A stretch of DNA of 64,000 bases, taken from Helianthus annuus (taxonomy: Eukaryota > Streptophyta > Magnoliopsida > Asterales > Asteraceae). Made by a program: the position numbers and the translations under genes. This document shows positions 48,327-59,503 of the stretch, piece by piece. The DNA lies in assembly GCF_002127325.2 (NCBI RefSeq), contig NC_035436.2, forward strand, positions 87,398,037 through 87,462,036, given 5' to 3'. How positions within the stretch are numbered: the stretch's first letter is position 1; every line of letters starts with the position of its first letter. The notes beneath the pieces are model-generated. The model did not search any database and was not told the origin of the DNA. It saw only the letters and a program-made list of their open reading frames with translations.

Positions 48327-49867
48327 GTGAGATCCAATACCATCCAGGTAAGGCAAACATAGTAGCAGATGCTCTAAGTAGAAAAGTGAAACCTCAACCA
48401 ATAAGAATTCGTGCAACCAGAATAGAGGTTAAAACTAGTCTCTTAGATCAAGTTAAGAATACACAACAAGAAGCCTTAAACGAGAATCATATTGTAAAAG
48501 AAAGAATGATTGGGAGACTGCAGCTACTGACAATGGGAAATGATAATATCCTTAGGTTCAACAATAGAATATGGGTTCCTAATTATGGAGGACGGCAGGA
48601 TACAATCTTAGAGGAAGCTCATAAGTCTAAGTATTCCATTCACCCTGGCAGTGACAAGATGTATAAGGATTTAAGGAGAGATTATTGGTGGCCAGGAATG
48701 AAGCGATCTATTGCCCATTATGTGGAAAAGTGCCTTACATGCCTTAAGGTGAAGGCAGAACATCAAAAACCCTCTGGATACTTGCAACAACCAGAGATTC
48801 CAGAATGGAAATGGGAGAAAATCACCATGGATTTTATCACGAAGCTCCCATGGTCAAGTCACAGTTATGATACTATTTGGGTAATAGTGGACAGACTGAC
48901 CAAGTCTGCACACTTCGTGCCAATTCGTGAGGACTATAAGATGAACAAGCTAGCTCAAATTTACATCAAAGAAATAGTCTCATGACATGGGGTGCCTGTA
49001 TCGATCATATCAGACAGAGATAGTCGTTTCACATCTAAATTCTAGCAAAGTTTCCAACAAGAGTTGGGAACCAAGCTTAATCTAAGCACTGCATATCATC
49101 CTCAGACGGATGGGCAGAGTGAACGAACTATTCAGACATTAGAAGATATGCTTCGGGCTTGTGTAATTGATTTTGGTGGAAGTTGGGACACTCATTTAAC
49201 ACTCATCGAATTCGCCTACAATAATAGCTATCACGCCAGCATCAAAGCTGCACCTTATGAAGCTTTATACGGAAGAAAGTGCCGAACTCCTATCTGTTGG
49301 ACGGAAGTAGGGGAAAGTCAACTATCAGGACCAAAAATCATTGTGGAAACCACAGAAAAGATCCAGCAAATAAAAGAAAGGATGAAAAGTGCTCAAGATC
49401 GACAAAAGAGTTATGCAGATCAGAGGCGTAAACCCCTAGAGTTCTAACTAGGGGATAAAGTAATGCTTAAGGTATCACCTCTGAAAGGAGTGATTCGGTT
49501 TGGAAAAAAGGGAAAGTTGAAACCCCGATACATTGGGCCGTTTGAAGTAACAAGCAAAGTAGGACCAGTGGCTTATCGGCTAAAACTTCCAGAACAGCTG
49601 GCAGGAATACATAGTACTTTTCATGTATCAAATTTAAGGAAGTGCCTAGTGGACGAAGCCCAACAAATACCCCTAGAAGACGTACAGGTTGATGAAAAAC
49701 TCAACTTCATTGAAGAACCACTACAAATCGAAGATAGGAAGGTTAAAAAGTTACGCAAGAAGGAAATCCCGTTAGTCAAAGTCAAGTGGAACGCACGTCA
49801 TGGACCCAACTTTATATGGGAACTAGAAAACATAATGAAAGATAAGTACCCTCATCTTTTTAAGTAA
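48327..49867 (+). pseudogene. pol: Element F RNase H end and integrase, beyond the G insertion
   Basis: Resumes in the RNase H motif [15 protein letters not shown], in the same frame as the first half once G and one GTGAG copy are discounted. Integrase follows with the zinc part ([10 protein letters not shown] to CLTC), core ([27 protein letters not shown]), GPFEVTSKVG and the tail VKVKWNARHGPNFIWELEN. Three in-frame stops break it: TGA 48983-48985 (CGA expected), TAG 49043-49045 (TGG expected) and TAA 49445-49447 (CAA expected). All three are C-to-T or G-to-A changes. Confidence 0.92.
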
Positions 49868-49907
49868 TGACAAATTTCGAGGACGAAATTTTGTAAGGAG
49901 GGAAGGA
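49868..49907 (+). other. Element F polypurine tract with hairpin
   Basis: Has AAATTTCGAGGACGAAATTT (same 8-bp stem, loop one base longer) and the purine run AAGGAGGGAAGGA directly before the LTR. Confidence 0.85.
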
Positions 49908-51440
49908 TGTAATACCCCGAACCTTAATGCGCTGGTTATAAACATGTGAAATATGTAATTTATATTTCATATATTGTTAAAAGAGTAAGATGATTGTGTG
50001 AAAGGTGAAATATCTTGACAAACCTTGGCTAATATAGGAGACCTTTAATATTAATAATTAAATATATTATTTTATTTACCTTACTCCGTTTTTAATGAAA
50101 CTTAGGTTAAAACGTAGATGAAAATATGCTTGTTCTAATGACATATTCATCGTTTTATAAAACGTCATATTTTAAAAGTTATACAAGAAAAACGAGTGAA
50201 GCACTTGAATTAATATAACTAAGCTAGCTAGCTAGCACGTCAATTGTCCCACATCGCCCAGATAGCCATTGAGGTGCTTGCTTGCTTCACATATATATAG
50301 GAGTTAAATTGTAGAATTTTAGATACAACAAAATTTTAACGGGAACGCTCTATTATTGAGAATCCCGAGTATACGATACCCCGTTGGGTGTTGTTAGTAG
50401 TCGTTTTTGGAGCACGAGTAGGAGCAGGAGTAGGGAAACTCTACATCAACGTGTCGTAGATAGTTTTGAGGTATACTCTCGTTTAAGTTTATGTTTAGTT
50501 ATTTATTATTTATTTTTAGTACTTAATACTAGTTTTATTATTAGTAATAATATATTAGTAGTAGTAGTGTTAGTATTATTCTTAGGTACTAGGGTTATTG
50601 CCAGGGGCGGGTATTGGGTAGCCTAGCCTTAGTTAGGCATGGACTGATCACCCATGCTTAAACAAGGTAGGGTTAACCAATATCCAACCATGATAATGGC
50701 TAGTTAGGTGTACCATTACCTAACCTAGGATTATGTAATTGTGTCAGGACCTTGAGACATAACCCAGTCGTACTAGCGGCAGTTAAGCAATTGCTAATCA
50801 GGTGAGTCATCATACTTGTCTTTTAAACTGTGATAGTATACTCGTCCATAACTGGTAATAATGAGAATGTTGCAGTATGCATGTGTCAGTAGGGGTATAT
50901 GGGATCCTATTATGCTTAATGAGGTGTGTCACTCTAGGAAGGGTAATAAGGTGTTGTACCCACAGGCACTTCGTGCTTATAAGGTCCAGCGACACACACT
51001 CATACCTATGTGACGACCGTAGGGGAACACAGCTGGAGGACCAGTATGTCTCTTGTACGGTGGTTTGTGACAAGTCAAATGTGACCTATAAGGTTCAATG
51101 AGGCCCAACCTGACTATAATGTGGTCACATGCCCATATTGTGTATGCATATAATGTAAATTGTGGTCTGTCTTTATAAAAATTGTATAGTATGAACTCAC
51201 TAGTATATATCTGACGTCGTTTTGAGTATACTAATCTCAGGTGAATCATGAGGAAAGCTATAGGAACTACTTGACAGTTGTGGAGTTTTAAAAGATCAAG
51301 GAGTTCTTAGTTGCCAAAAGTTTGTAAATAAATAAAGTGTTGTACTCAGACTATTATAAGTTTTAATGAAAGTTTAGTTTGTTTCCGCTATAAGTGTATC
51401 AATTGTGCACAATCACCCGGGTTACGGGGTGGGTGTTACA
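49908..51440 (+). mobile_element. Element F 3' LTR
   Basis: Starts TGTAATACC, ends GGGTGTTACA, followed by GAAAC and the J gag. TATATATA near 50292 corresponds to the 5' copy. No genes. Confidence 0.93.
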
Positions 51441-51802
51441 GAAACAGCGTCCCGAACTCCAACGTCGATTTCTGGCGCCAGTGTAGAGTGCAACATTACA
51501 AGAGTTTTGCCATCAATGTCGAGTTTCTCATGATCTTCTTCAGTGTATTGCGACTCAGGCTTAGGTGCAGTAGTTCCCTGAGCTTCATTCACCACATAGG
51601 TGATCACTATTGGTCCGTTGCAGATGGACCTCCAAGCTTTTAGATCTTTGATTCTCATATACTGGATAAATCGAAATTTCCATTCCGAAAAGGATCCCCT
51701 CAATATCAGCCTAGGAATCCTGTTGTTGGTTCCAATTATGTTATCTAGATCCTGATTAATAGCAGCTTTTTCAGTCAATCCCAATTGGTTAGTTTGATCC
51801 AT
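51441..51802 (-). pseudogene. gag: Element J gag, N-terminal part
   Basis: Minus-strand frame from an ATG (MDQTNQLGLTEKAA) through a gag domain typical of Copia-like elements: RLILRGSFSEWKFRFIQYM and LKAWRSICNGP. It is interrupted by element F at the GAAAC target site and resumes in frame at 31023. The ATG is preceded by an A-rich leader broken by element E 39 bases upstream. I am confident of a Copia-type gag; the clade is not settled. Confidence 0.8.
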
Positions 51803-52876
51803 TTTTGAAAAGCAATTAAACGAATAAGTAACAGACAATTTTGTAACACCCCCAAAATCCCACCTGCGGAAGTCCCGCGAGGCGTGTTACGCATCAGAGT
51901 TCGAGCCACCAATCACATTGAACCAATGGTAAATACTTAAATAAAACATAATATCAATTCCCAAAATGTTGTGTAGCGGAAGCTTGTAAATAATCGTTTA
52001 GCAAATGTTTCATAATAATACTTAAAACCAATGTATCAAATGTAAGTTAATCCAAGAGCTTCGATCCATGACCACTCCAGCACTCCCAGATAGCAAGTCC
52101 ATGTTCCAATCGTTAATGACCTACAAGCATGCAAACAAGTGTGTCAGACTACGCTGGTGAGTTCAAGGTTTTGCTAACGTGTTGTGTTACCAGATGTATG
52201 TTAATGTGATTTCAATGTTGCGTTACGATGCCGTTCACGTTAGATACCCTAGGGAGTGTGCCCATATGTATCCGGGGAGTGTGAACCCCTTAACGACCGA
52301 TGCTATGTTGTCTTCGCTAGATACCCTAGGGAGTGTGCCCATATGTATCCGAGGAGTGTGCCTCTAACAACCATAGCGATACCCAGATAATTAGTTCACG
52401 CCCGTCCTTACGGCCCGGTGTGAGGTTTCCCACCTAATAGCGCTATCAACTAATTACCCCATTGCCCTCCAGGCAATCCGATGATAGATCCCATGTTCAA
52501 TAACCAAAACCGATTAAGTTGTTTACCCAAAGTTTCCCTTCCAAAGGTTTACTAGTTGTCCCAAACCACCGGGACGCATGCTTGAGAAAATGCAATGAAC
52601 TCACCTGGGATTGCTCGGTATGATACATGAAAGGTCTAGTTAAGCTACAATGTGATCAACCACGTCCTAGCATGTTTATCATACAAACGTATTCAAGTAT
52701 TGCACGTATGTTCTACACGTATCGTAACAAGTTGTGTACAAGTATTGACCATTGCATTCACGTATAAGCATAGCAGTTCAACAGTAGCTTCAGAAAACAA
52801 AGTCCAAATATGCGGCCCAATCAGATGGACTCGTAACAGTGTGCAGGCCCAATGACAAAGTGTACATGTAAATGGT

Positions 52877-53090
52877 CTCGAGTCGAGACTAAGTGGTCTC
52901 GGGTTGTCCTGGTTTCACAGTCTCGAGTCGCAACGGGGTGGTCTCGAGTTGTCACGTTCTAGTCGAGACTACACGGTCTCGAGTCGCAACCGGACCCGCA
53001 ACCATGGGCTCGGCTTGTGTTGTTTGTGTTGATAAGGTGGTCTCGAGTCGAGACTAAGGGCTCTCGACTCGCAACCGTGTCGAGACTATC
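52877..53090 (-). repeat. GTCTCGAGTCGAGAC-type motif array in the E LTR
   Basis: About eight variants of a motif with core TCTCGAGTCGAGA, several extended to GTTGCGACTCGAGACC in sense. The same array lies in the right LTR at about 61158-61393 with small indels, and in element I at 27066-27335. Confidence 0.82.
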
Positions 53091-53945
53091 AAATTGTAAC
53101 AGATTTCCTGATTTCATGCAGATCGGTTACCCTTATTCAGGTTTCCAAGTTTACAACCAAATTAATTAACAGTTACTTCGGTTTCCAAATCAAATCAATA
53201 ACACGTTTTCCGTCATTCAACTAGCATAGCATCGATCAAATAGGGTTTTAACACCTTAATTCTCATGAACCCTAATCCGTTATGACATGTATCAAGAATA
53301 TGAACAACAATCCTAACACTAAAGCATAGCAATATGATCCGATTTCATGAACATCCAACCGGTTTATATGTTAAATCTTAAACACCAACATGATAACCGA
53401 ATTTCGTGTGCATAATTATCCATTGTTTACTAGCATGCATAACCCTAATGTAAACATATACAATCAAAACAATCATAACATCATCTAATACAAACTAACC
53501 GATTATATCATCAACATCACCAAGCATGAAATCGATAAACATATACTAACCGGGTTAGAGGATTGAAGCGTGTGAGGTCTCGAGTGAACAAGGGTGATCC
53601 GAACAAGAAATGATCTTCGATCGCCAAAGGGTTGTTGCCGTCGGTTAGAGAGAGAATGAGAAGCTAGGGTTTTGTGTGTGATAGTGTTTTTGCAACATGT
53701 GAGAAAGTTACAAACACTCTAAGTGTTATGCGCAACAAGGGAATGGGCCGAGTCCAAGAGTGTGGCCCAAATGGGCTTATGCGACCGGGTGGGCCTTGTG
53801 TAATCGGGTTATGGTGTGCAGTTTGGGCTCGTTTACTATACTAACATTTAATACACACATATCACATAATCATAACATTCAATTAATAAATTTCACATAA
53901 ACACGTAACGTTACACAAAGTGGGTTCGAAATACGAGTTGTCACA

Positions 53946-54061
53946 GTATCCCCAACTAAAAAGAAATTTCGTCCCGAAATTTGGTACGCACTCACTGATA
54001 AAGCTAGATAAGTTAAAGCCAGGTAAGTTATATCGTTTGCTGGTTTTCCTGGGGTGTCACA
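53946..54061 (-). other. Extra polypurine tract and hairpin inside the E LTR
   Basis: On the minus strand this is the first 116 bases of the LTR: TGTGACACCCCAGG, then the hairpin AAATTTCGGGACGAAATTT (53964-53982), then AGTTGGGGATAC, directly before a second LTR-like start TGTGACAACTCG. The right LTR carries it too (hairpin 62270-62288). The LTR thus contains a piece that normally belongs to the interior. Confidence 0.8.
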
Positions 54062-54099
54062 TCCTCCCCAACTTGAATGGGAATTTCGTCCCGAAATTC
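54062..54099 (-). other. Element E polypurine tract with hairpin
   Basis: Sense order: hairpin GAATTTCGGGACGAAATTC (54081-54099), CCATTCA and the purine run AAGTTGGGGAGGA abutting the LTR. The outer pair of the stem is G-C here, A-T in the other elements. Confidence 0.85.
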
Positions 54100-54341
54100 A
54101 CTAGTTGCATCAACATTAGGTTGGCTAGGTTTCGTATGGTCTTTGGGGAACAAATGTGGATACTTAAGTTTCATCTGGTCCTCGCGTTCCCACGTGAACT
54201 CTGGACCACGTCTTGAGTTCCACGAACTCTCACAATCGGTATACGGCTGTGTTTACGAACTTTAACTTCCCGATCCATAATCTCAATTGGTTCTTCGACA
54301 AACTGCAATTTGTCGTCTATCTTCAGCTCTTGAAATGGTAC
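54100..54341 (-). pseudogene. pol: Element E integrase C-terminal tail beyond the solo LTR
   Basis: Minus strand continuation of integrase after the GGTAC target site: FQELKIDDKLQFVEEPIEIMDREVK. A one-base loss near 54208 then puts the expected chromodomain-like GPEFTWERED segment out of frame; its codons are still legible in the next frame (GNARTR and so on in the shifted reading). It ends near the hairpin. Confidence 0.8.
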
Positions 54342-55135
54342 TGTCACACCCCCAAATCACACCCCCAAAATCCCACACGCGGAGTACCACCGCTTGGAGG
54401 CGTGACATGACCAGGATCAAGCCACCAATCATATTGAACAAGCATATAATCAACAATACTAATACTTATGCAATAGTAACATGATCCGATTAACTAGAAC
54501 AACAATAAGTTAACCAACCAATTCATAAGAACATAACAGGGAATCATATCTACATCAAATCCGATTAACATCTACGGTTCCAAATTAACAACATGCAACC
54601 CGAATCATATGATTGTTACCACATCAAGAACCATTCAATTATTCATATCAAGAACCCTAGTTATCCCATAACATCATGTCAACCAAAACTAATCAACAAA
54701 CATAATTCGGTAATCACTAACCGGTTAGAATCAAACAAGGAGAGAGAGGGTGATCCGAATGAGGAACAAGATCTTCGATCGCCAAAGGGTTGTTGCCGTC
54801 GGGTTCCAAGAGAAACGAGAGAGAGAGAGAGGAGCTAGGGTTTTTGGTGTGTGAGAATGATTTGCCAAAGTGTGAGAAGTTACTAACACCCTAGTGTTAT
54901 GTGTGTAAGGTAGGTGGGCCGAATCCCTTAATGGGTTGCCCATAGTCCGAAAGTAAGTGATACGGCCCAAAAGGGGCTTGTGCGATCGAGTCCTACGTTG
55001 TGCGGTTCGGTTCGCGTATCATGCACACAAATTACACATAGTATTCATATAACATATCATGTATTCATTCAAATAATATAGTTCACGTGAGCATATAACG
55101 TTACACAAGATAAGTCTAAAGTACGAGTTGTCACA
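54342..55135 (-). mobile_element. Solo LTR in the integrase of element E
   Basis: 794 bp between TGTCACACCCCC and GAGTTGTCACA with perfect GGTAC repeats at 54337-54341 and 55136-55140. It resembles K in its outer ends but is much shorter inside. The first 35 bp hold a duplicated CACACCCCCAAA block. The leader-like part (CGATCGCCAAAGGGTTGTTGCC) is shared with the LTRs of E, so these LTRs are relatives. No genes. Confidence 0.92.
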
Positions 55136-56394
55136 GGTACAACTAGTGTTTCATCAACCAAACACTTCTTTAGCTGCGATACGTGAAATACATCATGGAC
55201 ATTACCCAACTCAGCCGGTAATTCCAACCTGTAGGCCACCTTTCCAATCCGTTCTACAATTTTGAATGGTCCTACATAACGAGGGTTTAGTTTGCCGCGT
55301 TTCCCAAAACGCACCACACCCTTCCAGGGTGAGACCTTTAACATAACGCGATCATTAACTTCGAATTCCAGCGGTTTACTACGCTTATCAGCGTAGCTTT
55401 TCTGGCGGTCGCGAGCTGCGGCCATATGGTTTCGGATCTGCACAATGCTTTCTGATGCCTCAAGCACAAACTCAGGGCCTGTGATCTGACTATCACCCAC
55501 CTCAAGCCAGCAGAGAGGTGAACGACATTTCCGTCCGTACAATGCTTCGAATGGAGCTGCCTTGATACTTGCGTGGTAGCTGTTGTTGTAGGAGAATTCT
55601 ATCAACGGTAAGTGCTTCTCCCATCCTTTCCCAAAGTCGATTACACATGCCCGTAGCATGTCTTCAAGTGTTTGGATGGTGCGCTCGCTTTGACCATCCG
55701 TCTGCGGGTGATAAGCGGTACTCATGTCGAGTTGGGAACCGAACGATTTATGCATTGACTGCCATAACTCTGAAGTGAAACGCGGATCTCGGTCTGAAAT
55801 GATAGAAGTTTGCACCCCATGCCTAGAAACCACCTCCTTAAGATACACTGCTGCCAGCTGAGAGAATTTGTATGTTTCCTTGATTGCTAAGAAATGTGCT
55901 GACTTCGTGAGGCGGTCAACAATTACCCATATAGTGTCGTTTCCAGCCTGAGTCCTTGGTAACCCTGTAACGAAATCCATGGCGATCTGTTCCCACTTCC
56001 ATGTGGGTATTTCTGGCTGTTGAAGTAGACCCGAGGGCTTTTGATGTTCCGCTTTGACTTTGGCACAAGTCAAACATTTGCTGACATAGGTTGCTATATG
56101 AGCCTTCATGCTGGGCCACCAGTAGGTAGTTTTCAAGTCGTGGTACATCTTATCTGATCCAGGATGTACAGAGTAGCGTGATTTATGTGCCTCTTCCATT
56201 ACAAGTTCTCGTAAGTTGCCAAAGAATGGGACCCAAATGCGTCCAGTTACGTAGTAAGCACCGTCTCCCTTTCGTTCTAGTCGTTGCCTCGAGCCACGTA
56301 AAGCTTCAGCTCGAACGTTCTCTGGTTTCAACGCTTCTAACTGAGCGTCTCGTATCTGGGAAGGGAGGTTGGACTGGATCGTGAGCTGCAATGC
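55136..56394 (-). pseudogene. pol: Element E integrase
   Basis: Minus strand. Zinc part [10 protein letters not shown] to CLTC, core [27 protein letters not shown], then [32 protein letters not shown] blocks, [10 protein letters not shown] and [10 protein letters not shown] up to [12 protein letters not shown], where the solo LTR breaks the frame. Reading beyond that point is LTR sequence. Upstream it is joined in frame to RNase H except for one stop. Confidence 0.92.
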
Positions 56395-58515
56395 TCACAC
56401 ACGCCTAGGTGCATTATCCTTTCTGCTGAGGGCGTTAGCTACAACGTTCGCCTTGCCCGGATGATACTTGATGGCACATTCATAATCGTTCAATAATTCC
56501 ACCCATCGTCGTTGTCGCATATTCAATTCTTTCTGGTCGAAGATGTGCTGAAGACTCCTATGGTCGGTGTAGATGGTGCATTTGGTACCGTACAGATAGT
56601 GCCTCCAGATCTTCAACGCAAACACCACCGCTCCTAATTCCAAATCGTGAGTCGTATAGTTCTTCTTGTGCACCTTCAGCTGACGAGAAGCATAAGCTAT
56701 CACCTTCTCGCGTTGCATCAACACGCAACCGAGACCCTGAATCGAAGCATCACAATAAACCACAAAATCTTCGGTTCCCTCTGGTAACGACAAGATCGGT
56801 GCACTGCAAAGTTTCTGTTTTAACAACTGGAAGGCCTCTTCCTTCTTCGTTCCCCAAGAGTACGCCGTGTTCTTCTGTGTCAGCGAGGTGAGGGGTTGCG
56901 CGATTTTCGAGAAATCTTTAATGAACCTTCGATAATACCCTGCGAGACCAAGAAATTGTCGCACCTCAGACGGAGTCTTTGGTGCCGCCCAATTCTTAAC
57001 TGCATCCACCTTCGCATGATCCACATGTATCCCTTTCTCGTTAACAACGTGCCCAAGGAAATGCACTTCTCGAATCCAAAAGTCGCACTTAGAAAATTTC
57101 GCATACAGCTGTTCCCTTCTCAAAAGTTCCAAGATGAGACGTAGGTGACACTCGTGATCCTCCCTGTTCTTCGAATAGACTAAGATGTCATCAATAAACA
57201 CTATAACAAACTCGTCGAGATATGGCTTACATACGCGGTTCATGAGACCCATGAAAACCGCTGGTGCATTGGTCAATCCAAACGGCATGACCAAAAACTC
57301 ATAGTGTCCGTAGCGCGTTCGAAAAGCCGTCTTAGGAACATCTTCTTCTCTAACCCTTACCTGGTGATAACCCGATCTTAAGTCGATCTTGGAATAGAAA
57401 CTTGACCCTTGCAGCTGGTCAAACAAGTCGTCGATGCGTGGTAGCGGATAGCGGTTCTTAATGGTCACCTTGTTGAGCTCTCGATAATCAATACACATAC
57501 GAAATGACCCATCTTTCTTCTTTACAAATAGTACTGGGGCTCCCCAAGGCGAAGAACTGGGTCGAATAAAGCCCCTGTCCAACAACTCTTGCAGTTGATT
57601 AGACAGTTCTTGCAACTCTCCAGGTGCTAACCGGTATGGAGCTCGAGCAATCGGAGCCGCTCCCGGCGCAAGATCAATCTGGAATTCTACTTGACGATGA
57701 GGAGGTAACCCTGGTAGCTCCTCTGGAAACACATCAGCGAATTCTCGCACCACTGGCAGATCCTCGATCTTACTTTCTTCAGACTGAGCGTTGGTAACTA
57801 ACGCTAACATTGCAGGATACCCTTTTTGCAGATACTTCTGCGCATACATGGCCGAGATAATACCAACCATCGTCCCACTACGATGTCCTTGAACTGATAA
57901 TGACTCTCCATCAGGGAGAGGGATACGCACAATCTTCTCCTTACACAAAATTTCGGCTTGGTGCTTAGACAACCAATCGATGCCTACCACTATGTCAAAA
58001 CTACCGAGCGTAACGGGAAGGAGGTCAATATCAAACACCTGACCCACAAGATCTAGCTTGCACCCGAAAAGGACATTCGAGGCTTCTATCGTTTTACCAT
58101 CTGCTAGTTCTACTACTTGTTTAACTTCTAAAGGTGTTGGGGTTATCCCTAATCGTTGACTAAACTCTAGGGACACATAACTCCAATCGGCACCCGAATC
58201 AAATAATATAGAAGCAATGCGATTGTTAACAGGAAACGTACCAGTTACAACGTTGCCGTCATTCCTGGCATCCCCTGCTCCAAGCTGGAATACTCTGCCT
58301 CGAGCACCATTGCCCCCATTATTGCCGTTGTTGTTGTTGTTGTTTCCAGCATTGTTGTTATTCGGGCGGTTGTTGTCGTTAGCATTCTGGTTTAACTGAG
58401 GGCAATCCCGCTTAAAGTGACCCTCGTCACCACACTGATAACACCCCTTCCTGAAACCCTGGTTCTGCTGGGGTGGTTGTCCCTGTTGTCTCTGATTCTG
58501 CTGGTTTTGTTGCTG
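56395..58515 (-). pseudogene. pol: Element E last zinc knuckle, protease, reverse transcriptase and RNase H
   Basis: Minus strand, a single frame open from 58515 down to TGA at 56395-56397 (CGA expected). It contains [14 protein letters not shown], an Asn-rich linker, protease [14 protein letters not shown], reverse transcriptase with FIDD at 57189-57200 and RNase H ending [15 protein letters not shown], in which Asn replaces the usual Asp of ADALSR. That Asp belongs to the catalytic set in many RNase H enzymes, so activity may be lost. No ATG precedes it because it is the middle of the polyprotein. Confidence 0.92.
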
Positions 58516-59420
58516 CTAGTGTTTGGGCTGTGGGGCCCTACAATCCCTGGCCTCATGGCCCGCCTTACCACACCTGTTACATATCCGACTACACGACCCG
58601 AAATGATGATAGCCACACTTGTTACATCGTGGCTTCTTCCCTGCATACGAACCCTGGCTGTGGCCACTTCCCTGGCCTTGATTGACAGAAGACGACTGGC
58701 TGATGCTGCGGTTGTTGTTGTTGTCTGGCCTTTTCTGAGTCTGACCAGCACTGGGTGCTTTGTCGTAGTCGCTCCACTTCCGTTTGCTATCATTAGCAGA
58801 TGTAGTAGCAGTGGGTGCCGCAGCAGCAGTGGCTGAAATGCGCGGGGGTAACGAATTGCTCTCGACCTCTTGGTTCACCATCTTATGAGTCAGACGAACA
58901 ATCTGTGTCAAATCATTGAGATGGGCTGTAGTGACCAAACTCTTCACACGCGGAGGCAACCCTTTGATGAATAACTCAATCCTCCGAGACATAGGCCGGG
59001 ACAAGTTCGGGCACATGTCGGCCAGTTCATACGATCGCTTCACATACGCTTCGACTTCAGATCCAACCATCTTCAAGTCGTAGTACTCGTTTTCCAACTT
59101 CTAGACCTCATCCCGAGGACAGTACTCCTCCCTGATCAGTTCTTTAAAGTCTTCCCAGGTTGTGGCATTCGCTGCCTCGATGCCCAACAACTGTACATGG
59201 GCGTTCCACCACGTTAGGGCACCATCCGCCAAGGTACCCGCAACATATTTCACCCTGTCCCCAGCGGGACAGTTACAAATAGCAAACACAGACTCTGCTT
59301 TCTCGAACCATCTCAGAAGTCCCACAGCCCCTTCGGTCCCGGTGAAGGTCTGTGGCTTACAGTCCATAAACATTTTGAATGTACAAGCAGGTTGGTTGGG
59401 TTGGGGTTGCGCTTGCTGAC
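58516..59420 (-). pseudogene. gag: Element E gag, exon 2 in the intron model
   Basis: Minus strand. After the intron-like segment the frame reads GQQAQPQPNQPA, then MFMDCKPQTFTGTEGAVGLLRW, TWWNAHVQ and REEYCPRDEV, a TAG at 59098-59100, then KLENEYYDLKM, a Ser/Asn-rich part and zinc clusters CNKCGYHHFGSC and CNRCGKAGHEARDC. It stops again at TAG 58516-58518. Both stops sit where Gln (CAG) is expected. Gag would build the particle and bind the RNA. Confidence 0.88.
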
Positions 59421-59503
59421 CTAAATGATGGAAGGAAACACGTTATAGAAGTGAAAAGACGTGTACGCGATATGAGAGTAAGAGTACTTGGTACATTCCG
59501 TAC
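59421..59503 (-). other. Intron-like segment in the gag of element E
   Basis: On the minus strand this 83-base stretch starts GTACGG and ends CATCATTTAG. It is U-rich with a branch-like CTATAAC about 25-30 bases before the 3' end, and contains in-frame stops. Splicing joins exon 1 (106 bases from the ATG at 59609) to the gag frame exactly, giving A-G-Q-Q-A-Q across the junction. Without splicing, the start and the gag domain are in different frames. Alternative: a small insertion or a start further downstream. Confidence 0.6.

Larger units (their letters stand above)
31024..51440 (+). mobile_element. Element F, full-length Ty3/Gypsy, split by element G
   Basis: Bounded by TGTAATACCCC and GGGTGTTACA and flanked by GAAAC duplications (31019-31023 and 51441-51445). 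Without G it would be about 8 kb: LTR 1.58 kb, primer site, gag-pol, polypurine tract, LTR 1.53 kb. It sits inside the gag of element J, on the opposite strand. The two LTRs are very similar but differ by two local duplications present only in the 5' copy. Confidence 0.93.
51842..54061 (-). mobile_element. Element E 3' LTR
   Basis: In sense it begins TGTGACACCCCAGG and ends GGGGGTGTTACA. It includes a region that looks like an older LTR start (TGTGACAACTCG at 53945 on the minus strand) preceded by its own polypurine tract. A 75-bp local repeat (GATACCCTAGGGAGTGTGCC blocks) is at about 52242-52361. No genes. Confidence 0.93.
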
